Source: an uncultured Prevotellaceae bacterium (GTDB lineage Bacteria > Bacteroidota > Bacteroidia > Bacteroidales > Bacteroidaceae). From it: a stretch of DNA of 64,000 bases. The DNA is taken from the NCBI GenBank assembly GCA_900318815.1, contig ONMA01000003.1:1-64000 (forward strand), in the 5' to 3' direction. Under the pieces are notes generated by a model that saw nothing but the letters and a program-made list of their open reading frames with translations, was not told where the DNA came from and did not search any database. Shown here one piece after another: positions 8,938 to 18,259 of the stretch (the stretch's first letter is position 1; each line of letters opens with the position of its first letter). Both the position numbers and the translations under genes were made by a program.

Positions 8938-10091
8938 TGGCACAGAAAAGAGACTACTATGAGGTGCTGGGCGTCGGAAAGCAGGCATCGGAGGAAGAAA
9001 TCAAGAAGGCCTACCGAAAGATAGCCATCAAGTATCACCCTGACCGTAATCCCGGCGACAAGGAAGCCGAGGAGAAATTCAAGGAAGCTGCCGAGGCTTA
9101 CAACGTGCTGCACGACCCTCAGAAGCGTCAGCAATACGACCAGTTCGGGTTTGATGCCCCGTTCGCAGGACAAGGCGGATTTGGTGGCTTCGGCGCATCG
9201 ATGAACATGGACGACATCTTCTCCATGTTCGGCGACATCTTCGGCGGACACGGTTTCAGCGGGTTTGGCGGGGGTCGTGGACGTCCGCAGCAGCACCGAG
9301 GCAGCGACTTGAGACTGAAAGTGAGACTGACGCTGGAAGAAATCAACCAGGGTGTGACCAAGAAGTTCAAGGTGCGCAAGGACATGGCCTGCACCCATTG
9401 CAACGGCTCTGGTGCCGAAGCGGGTAGCAGGAAGGAGACCTGCCCCACCTGTCACGGTTCGGGCGTCATCACGCACACCACCCAGAGCATCTTCGGTATG
9501 ATGCAGACCCAAGGCGTGTGCCCCACCTGCCACGGCGAAGGTCAGGTCATCAAAAATAAATGTAAGGCTTGCGGCGGAACGGGCATCGTGAAAGGCGAGG
9601 AAGTCGTGGAGATTAACATTCCTGCTGGCGTGGCCGAGGGCATGGTGGTCAACGTGCCGGGCAAGGGCAATGTGGGGCAGCACAACGGCATAGCAGGCGA
9701 CATTCAGGTGTTCATCGAGGAAGAGGAACACAAGACTTTTGTAAGAGACGGTAACGACTTGATTTATAACCTCCTGCTCGACTTCCCTACAGCAGCACTT
9801 GGAGGCGATGTGGAGATTCCCACCATCGAGGGGTCGAAGCTGAAAGTGAAGATAGACAACGGTACGCAACCAGGCAAGACCCTCAGACTGAGAGGAAAAG
9901 GACTGCCCGCCGTGCAAGGCTACGGTACAGGAAGAGGCGACTTGGTGGTCAACATCAGCGTCTATGTGCCGAAGACCTTGTCGCGTGAAGAGAGAAAGGC
10001 ACTCGAAGCCTTCAGGCAGAGCGACAACTTCTCTGGCGACAAGGAGACCAAGGACTCTATCTTCCAGCGGTTCCGCAATTACTTCAACTAA
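8937..10091 (+). CDS. dnaJ: Chaperone DnaJ
   Basis: A 384-residue full-length DnaJ. The J domain carries [16 protein letters not shown] with the HPD tripeptide that stimulates DnaK ATPase. A glycine/phenylalanine-rich linker follows (about residues 75-120), then four zinc-binding CxxCxGxG motifs ([32 protein letters not shown]) and the C-terminal peptide-binding domains. It is coupled to grpE by a one-base overlap. folC starts 21 bases after its end and may be read through from the same transcript. Confidence 0.97.
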   Translation: MAQKRDYYEVLGVGKQASEEEIKKAYRKIAIKYHPDRNPGDKEAEEKFKEAAEAYNVLHDPQKRQQYDQFGFDAPFAGQGGFGGFGASMNMDDIFSMFGDIFGGHGFSGFGGGRGRPQQHRGSDLRLKVRLTLEEINQGVTKKFKVRKDMACTHCNGSGAEAGSRKETCPTCHGSGVITHTTQSIFGMMQTQGVCPTCHGEGQVIKNKCKACGGTGIVKGEEVVEINIPAGVAEGMVVNVPGKGNVGQHNGIAGDIQVFIEEEEHKTFVRDGNDLIYNLLLDFPTAALGGDVEIPTIEGSKLKVKIDNGTQPGKTLRLRGKGLPAVQGYGTGRGDLVVNISVYVPKTLSREERKALEAFRQSDNFSGDKETKDSIFQRFRNYFN

Positions 10092-10112
10092 TCCTTTAGT
10101 GCAAAGAAACAG

Positions 10113-11426
10113 ATGACCTACGAAGAAGCGACCGAGTATCTATTCAACAAGACGGCCAACTACGAGAACCAAGGAGCTACGGGCTACAAGGTGGGACTGG
10201 ATAACGCCATGAAGCTGGACGAGCACTTCGGACACCCGCATGAGAACTTCCGTTGCATCCACGTGGCCGGCACTAACGGAAAAGGCTCCGTTTCGCACAC
10301 GTTGGCAGCACTACTACAGGTGTTCGGCTACCGAGTAGGCCTCTACACCTCGCCCCATCTGCTCGATTTCAACGAGCGCATACGCATCAACGGGCGTCCT
10401 ATTCCCCACGAGTATGTCGTTTCTTTCGTGGAGAAAGAAAAAGACTATTTTGAAACACTTTCGCCGTCGTTCTTCGAAATCACGACGGCCCTGGCCTTCA
10501 AATATTTCAGCGAAAAGAACATCGACATTGCCGTTGTGGAAGTGGGGCTTGGTGGCAGGCTTGACAGTACGAACATCATTACGCCTGTTTTGTCGGTCAT
10601 CACGAACATCTCGCTCGACCACACCCAACTATTAGGCGGTAGCCTGGAACAGATTGCGATAGAAAAAGGCGGAATCATCAAGACCGGCATCCCCGTAGTG
10701 ATTGGCGAGACGACCCCCGAGACGAAAGAGGTATTCAAGATGCTTGCACAGGAAGCCAAAGCACCCATCACGTTTGCTGAAGATGAGGATGAAATCCTAT
10801 CGGCCACACCCGTGAAGGGCGGCATGCAATATAAAGCCCGGCACTTTGCCGACTTTATGGGCGAACTGCAGGGAGCCTACCAGAAGAAGAATACCAATAC
10901 CGTGGTCGTAGCCATGAGAAAACTCGCCGACATGGGCTATCTTTGCGACTACAACAACCCGGACAACACCCATAAGTATCAGAAAGAAATGAACGAAGCG
11001 TTCTCAAACGTGGGTTCTATTACGGGACTGATGGGTCGCTGGCAAGTCGTCCGTAAGTCGCCCACGATTGTCTGCGATACAGGACATAACGTGGGTGGAT
11101 GGGAATGGCTGAGCAAGCAGCTTGAAACGGTGAACTGCAAGGAGATGCGTATCATCTTCGGCATGGTGGAGGACAAGGATGTCTATAGCGTGATGGCTCT
11201 CCTGCCCAAGAACGCCACCTATTATTTCACTAAAGGAAGCACCAAACGGGCATTCCCCGAAACGTCGCTGAAGGTGTTTGGCAACCAGTTTGGCCTAAAA
11301 GGTGAAAGCTATCCCACGGTGGCCGAGGCATACAAAGCAGCCATGACCAGCGCATCGACCGAGGACTTCATTTTCGTTGGCGGTAGCACCTACATCGTCG
11401 CTGATTTCCTAAAAACTTGCGTTTAG
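10113..11426 (+). CDS. folC: Bifunctional folylpolyglutamate / dihydrofolate synthase
   Basis: A 437-residue Mur-ligase-like enzyme that adds glutamate to folates in the cytoplasm. The ATP-binding loop VAGTNGKGSVS (about residues 47-57), the LYTSPHLLDFNERIRING segment and the VEVGLGGRLDSTN motif are all clear FolC signatures. The C-terminal domain holds DTGHNVGGWEW, where FolC normally has an HNxxG motif. It sits 21 bases after dnaJ and is closed by a strong terminator at 11449-11480. Confidence 0.93.
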   Translation: MTYEEATEYLFNKTANYENQGATGYKVGLDNAMKLDEHFGHPHENFRCIHVAGTNGKGSVSHTLAALLQVFGYRVGLYTSPHLLDFNERIRINGRPIPHEYVVSFVEKEKDYFETLSPSFFEITTALAFKYFSEKNIDIAVVEVGLGGRLDSTNIITPVLSVITNISLDHTQLLGGSLEQIAIEKGGIIKTGIPVVIGETTPETKEVFKMLAQEAKAPITFAEDEDEILSATPVKGGMQYKARHFADFMGELQGAYQKKNTNTVVVAMRKLADMGYLCDYNNPDNTHKYQKEMNEAFSNVGSITGLMGRWQVVRKSPTIVCDTGHNVGGWEWLSKQLETVNCKEMRIIFGMVEDKDVYSVMALLPKNATYYFTKGSTKRAFPETSLKVFGNQFGLKGESYPTVAEAYKAAMTSASTEDFIFVGGSTYIVADFLKTCV

Positions 11427-11448
11427 CTGTTTTTAACAACAAAAAAAT

Positions 11449-11480
11449 GCCGATATGCTTGCACATGTCGGCTTTTTTTT
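11449..11480 (+). terminator. Rho-independent terminator after folC
   Basis: Stem GCCGATATG (11449-11457) with CATGTCGGC (11464-11472), one G-T pair, a 6-base loop, then eight T residues. Confidence 0.85.
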
Positions 11481-11520
11481 GTTATTTTGCACAAGTTACA
11501 TACTAAAAACATTATTTATT

Positions 11521-12612
11521 ATGGCAAACACAACAGAAAATGCGAATCTGTGTGGTCTGAAGCGTGAAGACTTCCAGACCACGATTAATGGCAAGAAAAC
11601 CGATCTTTACATTCTCCGTAACCGTAAAGGCTATGAAGTAGCTATCAGCAACTATGGCGGTGCTATCTGCGCCATCATGGTTCCCGACAAGGACGGCAAC
11701 GTTGGCAACGTCATCGAGGGACATGCCAATATCGAGCAGCTCATGAGCGGTAACGAGCCTTACCTCTCCACGCTGATTGGCCGTTGGGGCAACCGCATCT
11801 GCAAAGGCACGTTCACGCTGAACGGCAAGGAGTACCAGATGGCTATCAACAATGGTCCCAACCACCTGCATGGCGGTCTGAAGGGATTCAACGCCAAGGT
11901 ATGGGATGCCCGTCAGATGGGTCCCCGCTCGCTGGCTCTCCATCGTGTATCTTCCTACGGTGAAGAAGGTTACACGGGCGAACTTGATGTAACGGTGGAG
12001 TTCACCTTTACCGACCAGAACGAGCTGGTGCTGGAGTATCTGGCCACGACCAACAAGAAGACCATCGTGAACCTGACTCATCACGCATTCTTCGCTCTGG
12101 CAGGCACGGCCGATCCCACGCCCACCATCGACGACCTGATTTGCGAGATTAACGCCGACTTCTATCTGCCTACCGACGCTACGGCTATTCCTACGGGTGA
12201 GATCCTGAAAGTGGAGGGCACACCATTTGACTTCCGCAAGCCAAAGGCCATCGGTCTGGAGATTGATGCCGACAACGAGCAGATTAAGTTCGGTAACGGC
12301 TACGACCACAACTACGTGCTGAACAAGCTGGAGGAAGGCGAGCTCAGCTTCGCTGCCAGACTGACAGACCCGAAGAGCGGACGCACGCTGGAGTGCTACA
12401 CCACCGAGCCGGGCATGCAGCTCTATACAGGCAACTACTTAGAGGGTTACAAGGGAGCTAACGGAGCAACATTCCCACGTCGTTCGGCAGTCTGCTTAGA
12501 GACCCAGCACTTCCCCGACACGCCTAACCGCCCCTACTTCCCCAGCGTGGTGCTGAATCCGGGTGAGCGCTACAAGCAGAAGACCATCTACAGATTCGGT
12601 ATTGCCGAATAA
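11521..12612 (+). CDS. galM: Aldose 1-epimerase (galactose mutarotase)
   Basis: A 363-residue mutarotase that interconverts alpha and beta anomers of galactose or glucose. Catalytic and binding motifs are visible: NGPNHLHGG (substrate histidine), NLTHHAFFALAG (catalytic histidine) and TTEPGMQLYTGNY (catalytic glutamate). The start MANTTENANL at 11521 was chosen because upstream in-frame codons overlap the terminator. It heads a galactose module with the sugar transporter at 12752 and galactokinase at 14032, though a 13-bp perfect hairpin separates it from the transporter. Confidence 0.92.
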   Translation: MANTTENANLCGLKREDFQTTINGKKTDLYILRNRKGYEVAISNYGGAICAIMVPDKDGNVGNVIEGHANIEQLMSGNEPYLSTLIGRWGNRICKGTFTLNGKEYQMAINNGPNHLHGGLKGFNAKVWDARQMGPRSLALHRVSSYGEEGYTGELDVTVEFTFTDQNELVLEYLATTNKKTIVNLTHHAFFALAGTADPTPTIDDLICEINADFYLPTDATAIPTGEILKVEGTPFDFRKPKAIGLEIDADNEQIKFGNGYDHNYVLNKLEEGELSFAARLTDPKSGRTLECYTTEPGMQLYTGNYLEGYKGANGATFPRRSAVCLETQHFPDTPNRPYFPSVVLNPGERYKQKTIYRFGIAE

Positions 12613-12622
12613 GAAAACACAC

Positions 12623-12661
12623 GTTTGCTCATGGCGAATGACCTATTTGCCATGAGCAAAC
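12623..12661 (+). terminator. Hairpin terminator between galM and the transporter
   Basis: A perfect 13-bp stem (GTTTGCTCATGGC with GCCATGAGCAAAC), a 13-base loop, followed by ATTCTTTTTA. The tail is a weak T-tract, so it may attenuate rather than fully end galM transcription. Confidence 0.7.
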
Positions 12662-12751
12662 ATTCTTTTTACCGTATGTAAACTTCATGTTTTTCCAAGC
12701 GAAAACAGTCTTATTACTATTCGGATATTTAACAAATAACGCTAAATAACT

Positions 12752-13996
12752 ATGTCACAAAAACAAACCCCGAACTATTTGTTCCCGTTGATTATTGTGT
12801 TCATCGTGTGCTTCCTCATCGGATTCATCACGACGATGAACAATTCAATGATTGCATTCCTCTCTCAGGCATTCGACCTGAGTGCCCAGCAAGGCCAGTA
12901 TGTCAATACGGCTTTCTATGGAGCCTATCTGTTGGCCATTCCTTTTGCCATGCTGATGAGCAAGATTGGCTACAAGGCTACCCTACTCTTAGGTCTTGCC
13001 GTCGCCGGCATTGGCTTTGTCATCAATTCCTTCGGTATTAACTGGGCCATCGGCGCAGGTGCCAATGTCTACATCGTATTCCTGCTCTCTATGTGTATCG
13101 TTGCTATGGGTGTGGTGATGCTGCAGAACGTGGCCAATCCCTACGTGATGGTGCTGGGCAGGCCCGAAAGCGGAGCCTTCCGCATGACGTTGTCGCAAGC
13201 CCTCAATTCCGTGGCCACGACTGTTGCCCCGATGTTTATCACCTACGTGATTATTGCCGGCAAGACGCCTGCACCTGAGTATGTGCCTGGCCCCTTCCTC
13301 GGACTGGGTATCTTCACGCTGATTATCTGTGGCATCCTCGTATTCCTGAAGTTGCCGAAGATTGACGAAGGCAAACAGGCTGAGGAAGAGTCGGGCGAGA
13401 AGAAGCAGTACAAGTCGAGTGTGTTCCAGTACACACACGTCTGGCTGGGTGCCCTGGGCATCTTCATGTATATGGGTGTCGAGATTGGCGTTCCCTCTAT
13501 GCTGCCCTATCGCTTCCAGTTGCTCCATCCCGAAATGGACTCTGCCGCCCTCGCAGCCCTCTCTACCAGCTACCTGTCTTGGTACTGGGGTGGCATGATG
13601 GTAGGACGTTTCGTTGGTGCCGGCATCCTGACGAAGTTCGAACCGCGCAAGCTGCTCACCGCATGTCTCTGCCTGGGTGCTGCCTGCATCGCCCTGTCGC
13701 TTGTATTGTCAACTTCTATGGTGGGTATCTGGCTCATGCTGGCCGCCGGTTTGTTCCACTCTGTGATGTGGCCTCTCATCTTCAACCTCGGTCTGCAAGA
13801 ACTTGGCCCGCACACGAAGGCTGCTTCGGGTGTCATTAACACAGGTGTTATTGGTGGAGCCCTGCTCATGCCCGTGATGGGTGCAATGGTCGATGCTATG
13901 GGCATCATCGCCGCCATGTGCCTCATGTTCGTGTTCTACGCCTACATCATCTGGTTCTGCAACTTCGGTAGCAAAATAGGAATCAGCGCAAAGTGA
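12752..13996 (+). CDS. Sugar MFS transporter, FucP/GluP type
   Basis: A 414-residue major facilitator with about 12 hydrophobic segments and a cytoplasmic loop near residues 208-225 (KIDEGKQAEEESGEKKQ). The N-terminal region (FLIGFITTMNNSMIAFLSQAF and YGAYLLAIPFAMLMSKIGYK) matches the fucose and glucose/galactose proton symporter group. Its place between galM and galK indicates galactose, and perhaps glucose, import through the inner membrane. It is followed 35 bases later by galK on the same strand. Confidence 0.9.
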   Translation: MSQKQTPNYLFPLIIVFIVCFLIGFITTMNNSMIAFLSQAFDLSAQQGQYVNTAFYGAYLLAIPFAMLMSKIGYKATLLLGLAVAGIGFVINSFGINWAIGAGANVYIVFLLSMCIVAMGVVMLQNVANPYVMVLGRPESGAFRMTLSQALNSVATTVAPMFITYVIIAGKTPAPEYVPGPFLGLGIFTLIICGILVFLKLPKIDEGKQAEEESGEKKQYKSSVFQYTHVWLGALGIFMYMGVEIGVPSMLPYRFQLLHPEMDSAALAALSTSYLSWYWGGMMVGRFVGAGILTKFEPRKLLTACLCLGAACIALSLVLSTSMVGIWLMLAAGLFHSVMWPLIFNLGLQELGPHTKAASGVINTGVIGGALLMPVMGAMVDAMGIIAAMCLMFVFYAYIIWFCNFGSKIGISAK

Positions 13997-14031
13997 TTTT
14001 ATAACCATTTATATTATAACTAAAAACAATT

Positions 14032-15198
14032 ATGATTGACATTGAATTTGTAAGAAGCCGTTTTATCAAGCATTTTGACGGCAAGACTGGTAACGTTTAC
14101 ACATCTCCTGGTCGTATTAACCTGATTGGTGAGCATACCGACTATAACGGCGGTTTCGTATTCCCCGGTGCAGTAGACAAGGGCGTGACAGCCGAGATGC
14201 GTGCCAACGGTACGGAAGACACCGTGATGGCCTACGCTATCGACCTGAAAGATCGCGTTGACTTCCATCTTGATGATCCTGCTGGTCCCAAGGCATCCTG
14301 GGCTCGCTATATCTATGGCATCGCCTTGGAGATGAAGAAGCTGGGTGTTCCCGTGAAGGGTTTCAATATCGCATTCGCCGGTGACGTGCCCCTCGGTGCC
14401 GGCATGTCTTCTTCTGCCGCTATGGAGAGTTGCTTCGCCTGTGGTCTGAACGACATCTTCGGCGAGAACAAGGTCTCTCAATGGGATATGGTACTTGCTG
14501 GTCAGGCAACAGAGCATAACTACTGCGGCGTGAACTGCGGTATTATGGACCAGTTTGCATCGGTATTCGGAAAGGCAGGCTGTCTCATGCGTCTCGACTG
14601 CCGCAGCCGTGAGTTCGAGTATTTCCCCTTCAAGCCCGATGGCTATCGTCTTGTGCTGCTCGACTCTGTGGTGAAGCATCAGCTGGCCGGATCGCCCTAC
14701 AACGACCGCCGCAACTCTTGCGAGAACGTAGTGAAGCACATCCAGGCCAAGCATCCGGAAGGCAAGTTCGAGACCCTGCGCGACTGCACATGGGAACAGC
14801 TGGAGGAAGTGAAGGCCGAAGTGGGCGAAGAGGATTACAAGCGTGCTAAGTTCGTGCTGGGCGAGAAGGACCGCGTACTTGCAGTTTGCGATGCCCTGAA
14901 CGAAGGCGACTACGAGAAGGTGGGCGAAATGATGTACAAGACCCACGAGGGCCTGTCGAAGGACTACGAGGTGTCTTGCGAAGAGCTTGACTTCCTGAAC
15001 GACATTGCCAAGGAGAACGAGGTCACAGGTAGCCGTATTATGGGTGGTGGCTTCGGCGGTTGCACCATCAACCTCGTGCGCAATGACCTCTACAAGAAGT
15101 TCATTGCCGATGCCAAGAAACGCTTTAACGAGAAATATGGTCACGAGCCCAAAGTCTATGATGTTGTCATCGGCGACGGCTCGCGCAGACTCTGCTAA
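14032..15198 (+). CDS. galK: Galactokinase
   Basis: A 388-residue GHMP kinase making galactose 1-phosphate, the first committed Leloir step. The galactokinase signature GRINLIGEHTDYNGG lies at about residues 28-42, the phosphate-binding motif PLGAGMSSSAA near 121-131, and the GHMP C-terminal motif GGGFGGCTINLV near 340-351. Together with galM and the transporter it forms a galactose uptake and entry module; galT and galE are not in the window. Transcription should end at the large hairpin 15206-15308. Confidence 0.95.
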   Translation: MIDIEFVRSRFIKHFDGKTGNVYTSPGRINLIGEHTDYNGGFVFPGAVDKGVTAEMRANGTEDTVMAYAIDLKDRVDFHLDDPAGPKASWARYIYGIALEMKKLGVPVKGFNIAFAGDVPLGAGMSSSAAMESCFACGLNDIFGENKVSQWDMVLAGQATEHNYCGVNCGIMDQFASVFGKAGCLMRLDCRSREFEYFPFKPDGYRLVLLDSVVKHQLAGSPYNDRRNSCENVVKHIQAKHPEGKFETLRDCTWEQLEEVKAEVGEEDYKRAKFVLGEKDRVLAVCDALNEGDYEKVGEMMYKTHEGLSKDYEVSCEELDFLNDIAKENEVTGSRIMGGGFGGCTINLVRNDLYKKFIADAKKRFNEKYGHEPKVYDVVIGDGSRRLC

Positions 15199-15205
15199 AG
15201 TTTAG

Positions 15206-15308
15206 AGTGAAGAGTGAAGAGTGAAGAGTGAAGAATTTGCTACCGCTCAAGCCATCATTTACCTGATGCGGTAGCAAATTCTTCACTCTTCACTCTTCAT
15301 TCTTCACT
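15206..15308. terminator. Very long hairpin between convergent galK and glmS
   Basis: A 41-bp stem with one mismatch (left arm 15206-15246, right arm 15268-15308) and a 21-base loop. The base of each arm is made of GAAGAGT heptamers, the top of GAATTTGCTACCGC and its complement. More heptamers continue to 15345, next to the glmS stop. It is placed to stop transcription from both sides. Confidence 0.85.
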
Positions 15309-15345
15309 TAAAAATCTTCACTCTTCATTCTTCACTCTTCACTAT

Positions 15346-17190
15346 TTACTCAACGGTGACCGACTTTGCCAGGTTTCTTGGTTGGTCAACGTCTTTTCCC
15401 TTACAGACGGCTACATGATAGGCCAGCAACTGCAACGGAATAGTAGCCACCAACGGCTCTAAGCACTCCTGTACATCAGGCAGTTCAATCACCTCGTCGG
15501 CAATCTTTGCGATAGTATCGTCGCCCTTGGAGACCAGCGCGATGACCCTTCCCTGACGGGCTTTGATTTCCTGAATGTTGGAAAGCACCTTCTCGTACAT
15601 GGCGTTGTGCGTGGCAATGACCACGACAGGCATGTCCGAATCAATCAGGGCAATGGGGCCGTGCTTCATTTCTGCGGCGGGATAGCCCTCGGCATGTATA
15701 TAGGAAATCTCCTTTAGTTTCAAGGCTCCCTCAAGGGCAACGGGGAAGCTGAAGCCACGTCCTAAGTACAGGAAGTTATGGGCGTAGGTAAAAGTGCGTG
15801 CCAGGTCGGCAATACGGTCGTTCAACGTCAGTACTTCCTTGATTTTGTCGGGTATCTCGCTAAGTCCCTTCACTATATCCAGATACATGCTACGCTCAAT
15901 GGTTCCCTTGGCTTCGGCCATTGCGAGGGCAATCATCGTGAGCACACTCACCTGTCCGGTGAAGGCTTTGGTTGATGCTACGCCGATTTCCGGCCCAACG
16001 TGGATATAGGTGCCCGTGTCGGTAGCCCTCGGAATACTGCTGCCAATAGCGTTGCAGATGCCGTAGATGAAGGCTCCTTTCTCCTTGGCCAGCTGAATGG
16101 CTGCCAGCGTGTCAGCCGTCTCGCCGCTCTGGCTGATGGCTATCACTACATCATCCTTTCCCACCACAGGGTTGCGGTAGCGGAACTCACTGGCATACTC
16201 CACCTCGACAGGCACTCGGCACAGCGTCTCAATCATCTGCTTGCCTATGAGACCTGCATGCCACGATGTGCCACAGGCCACGATGACGATACGCCTGGCG
16301 TTAAGCAACTGTTCGCGATAGTCGATAAGAGCACTCAGCGTCACATGGTTTGCCTCCACATTAACACGGCCTCGCATGCAGTTAGTGAGGCACTCAGGCT
16401 GCTCGAAAATCTCCTTCAGCATGAAGTGCGGAAAGCCTCCCTTCTCTATCTGGCCTAAGTTTATGTCGACGGTCTTCACCGTCAGCGCCTGTTCCTCGCC
16501 CAGCAAGCTCACCACCTTCAGCTCCTCGCCACGGCGAATCAGGGCAATGTTCCCGTCTTCCAAATAGACCACCTTGTCGGTGTACTCAACGATTGGGCTG
16601 GCATCCGACCCCAAGAAGAACTCGTCCTGGCCTATACCCACCACCAACGGACTCTGCTTGCGGGCAGCAACTATCTGGTCGGGGTCGTTCTTGTCGATGA
16701 CGGCAATGGCGTAGGCACCAATCACCTGATAGAGTGCCACCTGCACAGCCGTGAGCAAGTCGAGCTTCTTGTGATCCTTGATATACTCAATGAGCTGCAC
16801 CAGCACCTCGGTATCGGTATCTGAGACAAAGTGAACGCCCTTTGCCTGCAGTTTCTCCTTCAGCGTAGCATAGTTCTCGATGATGCCATTATGGATGATG
16901 GCAAGGTCCTTCGACTCGGAATAATGCGGATGAGCGTTGCGCGAAGACGGTTCGCCGTGGGTAGCCCAGCGGGTATGGGCAATGCCCACCATGCCGCTGA
17001 CATCCTTATCGGCACAATACTCACAGAGGTTGTCTACCTTTCCTTTTGTCTTGTAGACGTTCAGTTCGCCCTTTTCATTGATCATGGCCACGCCTGCGCT
17101 GTCATATCCGCGATACTCCAGCCGCCGAAGACCCTTAATCAGAATAGGATAAGCATCCCGCTTTCCTATATATCCAACAATTCCACACAT
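15346..17190 (-). CDS. glmS: Glutamine-fructose-6-phosphate aminotransferase
   Basis: A 614-residue enzyme making glucosamine 6-phosphate for peptidoglycan and other amino sugars. The N-terminal glutaminase starts MCGIVGYIG with nucleophile Cys2 and carries HTRWATHGEP. Two SIS sugar-isomerase domains follow (SQSGETADTLAA and later KEISYIHAEGYPAAEMKHGPIALI), and the end NLAKSVTVE is the usual GlmS C-terminus. The upstream leader is only about 70 bases with no visible glmS ribozyme, as expected outside Gram-positive groups. The end lies inside the heptamer repeat region. Confidence 0.96.
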   Translation of the reverse strand: MCGIVGYIGKRDAYPILIKGLRRLEYRGYDSAGVAMINEKGELNVYKTKGKVDNLCEYCADKDVSGMVGIAHTRWATHGEPSSRNAHPHYSESKDLAIIHNGIIENYATLKEKLQAKGVHFVSDTDTEVLVQLIEYIKDHKKLDLLTAVQVALYQVIGAYAIAVIDKNDPDQIVAARKQSPLVVGIGQDEFFLGSDASPIVEYTDKVVYLEDGNIALIRRGEELKVVSLLGEEQALTVKTVDINLGQIEKGGFPHFMLKEIFEQPECLTNCMRGRVNVEANHVTLSALIDYREQLLNARRIVIVACGTSWHAGLIGKQMIETLCRVPVEVEYASEFRYRNPVVGKDDVVIAISQSGETADTLAAIQLAKEKGAFIYGICNAIGSSIPRATDTGTYIHVGPEIGVASTKAFTGQVSVLTMIALAMAEAKGTIERSMYLDIVKGLSEIPDKIKEVLTLNDRIADLARTFTYAHNFLYLGRGFSFPVALEGALKLKEISYIHAEGYPAAEMKHGPIALIDSDMPVVVIATHNAMYEKVLSNIQEIKARQGRVIALVSKGDDTIAKIADEVIELPDVQECLEPLVATIPLQLLAYHVAVCKGKDVDQPRNLAKSVTVE

Positions 17191-17227
17191 AGGTTTTTGT
17201 TTTTATTTTGTGTTGCGTTTAAAAGAA

Positions 17228-17255
17228 AAGAGACTGGTTTGTTTGCCAGTCTCTT
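17228..17255 (-). terminator. Terminator after the polysaccharide export gene
   Basis: Stem AAGAGACTGG (17228-17237) with CCAGTCTCTT (17246-17255). On the minus strand the hairpin is followed by TTCTTTT. It separates the export gene from glmS downstream. Confidence 0.75.
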
Positions 17256-17262
17256 AGATGAT

Positions 17263-18063
17263 TTACTTCAAGATGTTGTAAAGCAGCGAGGTCAGCGAAA
17301 TCAGGATTGACGTGGCCGAGAACCATAGCGTTGTCATACTACCCACACTGGAGTTCTGTGCCTTCACCTTGTTAGGAGTCACGTAGATGACGTCGTTCTG
17401 CTGCAAGTAATAGTAAGGCGAGTTGATGATGTTGGCATCGTTCAGGTCCATCTCCACAATCATCTTCTTGCCTGTGGCATCCTCACGTATCAGTTTCACG
17501 TTGTTACGCACACCGTAGATGGTCAGGTCGCCTGCCTGAGCAAGGGCCTCGAGGATGGTAATCTTCTCACGGCTCACGGTAAACGTACCGGGACGGCTCA
17601 CTTCGCCAAGCACCGAAATCTGATAACCCGTCATGCGCACCGTGACGATGGGGTTCTCCTCGCCGGCCATGAAAGGCTTAATCTTCTGCTCGATAAGCTT
17701 TTCAGCCTCCGACTTGGTCAGTCCGCCCAAGTGAATCTCGCCGATAATAGGGAAAGTGATGTTACCATTGTTGTCCACCAGATAGGTCTGCAACATGGCC
17801 TGCGAATAGGTTGAGCGCGAGTTGACCGTATAAGGTGTCGGCACAGTCATATTAAATGGCGTTGCTGCCTCGTCGTTAATGGCACTCACGGTGATGGTGA
17901 GCTGATCCTTCGGCATGATGCGGGCATCATAAAGGAACGATGATTTACTCAGGTCAGCCTCCTGACTATTCTTAAAATAAGCCACATCTTTAGTGCTGCC
18001 ACAGCTGGAAAGCAGGGCCAGCATCACGATGGAGAAGAAAAACGATAGTGCCTTCTTGTTCAT
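17263..18063 (-). CDS. Polysaccharide export lipoprotein (Wza-like)
   Basis: A 266-residue lipoprotein (signal MNKKALSFFFSIVMLALLSS, cysteine at about 21) with the polysaccharide biosynthesis/export domain (DQLTITVSAIN to VTVRMTGYQISVLGEVSRPG) and an SLBB-type segment that follows. Such proteins form the outer-membrane channel for capsule or exopolysaccharide. The C-terminal segment MTTLWFSATSILISLTSLLYNILK looks membrane-inserting, like the amphipathic helix of Wza. No tyrosine kinase or other capsule genes adjoin, so it is an isolated copy that may serve a locus elsewhere. Confidence 0.88.
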   Translation of the reverse strand: MNKKALSFFFSIVMLALLSSCGSTKDVAYFKNSQEADLSKSSFLYDARIMPKDQLTITVSAINDEAATPFNMTVPTPYTVNSRSTYSQAMLQTYLVDNNGNITFPIIGEIHLGGLTKSEAEKLIEQKIKPFMAGEENPIVTVRMTGYQISVLGEVSRPGTFTVSREKITILEALAQAGDLTIYGVRNNVKLIREDATGKKMIVEMDLNDANIINSPYYYLQQNDVIYVTPNKVKAQNSSVGSMTTLWFSATSILISLTSLLYNILK

Positions 18064-18094
18064 GTTAATTTTACCTTTCTTATTAATTTGGGTG

Positions 18095-18126
18095 CAAATT
18101 TAATGCTTATTTCCGAGATATGCAAG
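18095..18126 (-). promoter_or_regulatory. Promoter of the polysaccharide export gene
   Basis: On the minus strand CTTG near 18126-18123, about 20 bases of spacer, then TAAATTTG (18102-18095) followed by CACCC. The start codon is 32 bases downstream. Confidence 0.6.
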
Positions 18127-18216
18127 AAAACAGCAAAAAATCTCGCTTGTAAACACTATATTTAATGAAAGAAAACATAGTACTTAGCACCCGTAAATAC
18201 CATACTTAGCATAGGT

Positions 18217-18251
18217 AAATGGCATACTTGCCAGGAGCAAGTATGCCATTT
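18217..18251. repeat. 15-bp perfect hairpin in the uxaC downstream gap
   Basis: AAATGGCATACTTGC with GCAAGTATGCCATTT around a 5-base loop, nine bases after the uxaC stop on the minus strand. It may end uxaC transcription, though a T-tract is lacking. The upstream bases 18180-18216 repeat the words CATACTTAGCA and GTAAAT. The left arm also occurs at 57297-57311. Confidence 0.65.
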
Positions 18252-18259
18252 GCCAAATC

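Noticed and set aside
8730..9917. 395-codon minus-strand frame
   Set aside because: Antisense of grpE and dnaJ, whose motifs are complete.
14020..15144. 374-codon minus-strand frame
   Set aside because: Antisense of galactokinase, no recognisable domain.
17191..17262. glmS ribozyme upstream of glmS
   Set aside because: Only about 70 bases lie between the terminator and glmS, without the ribozyme core. The hairpin present is a terminator.
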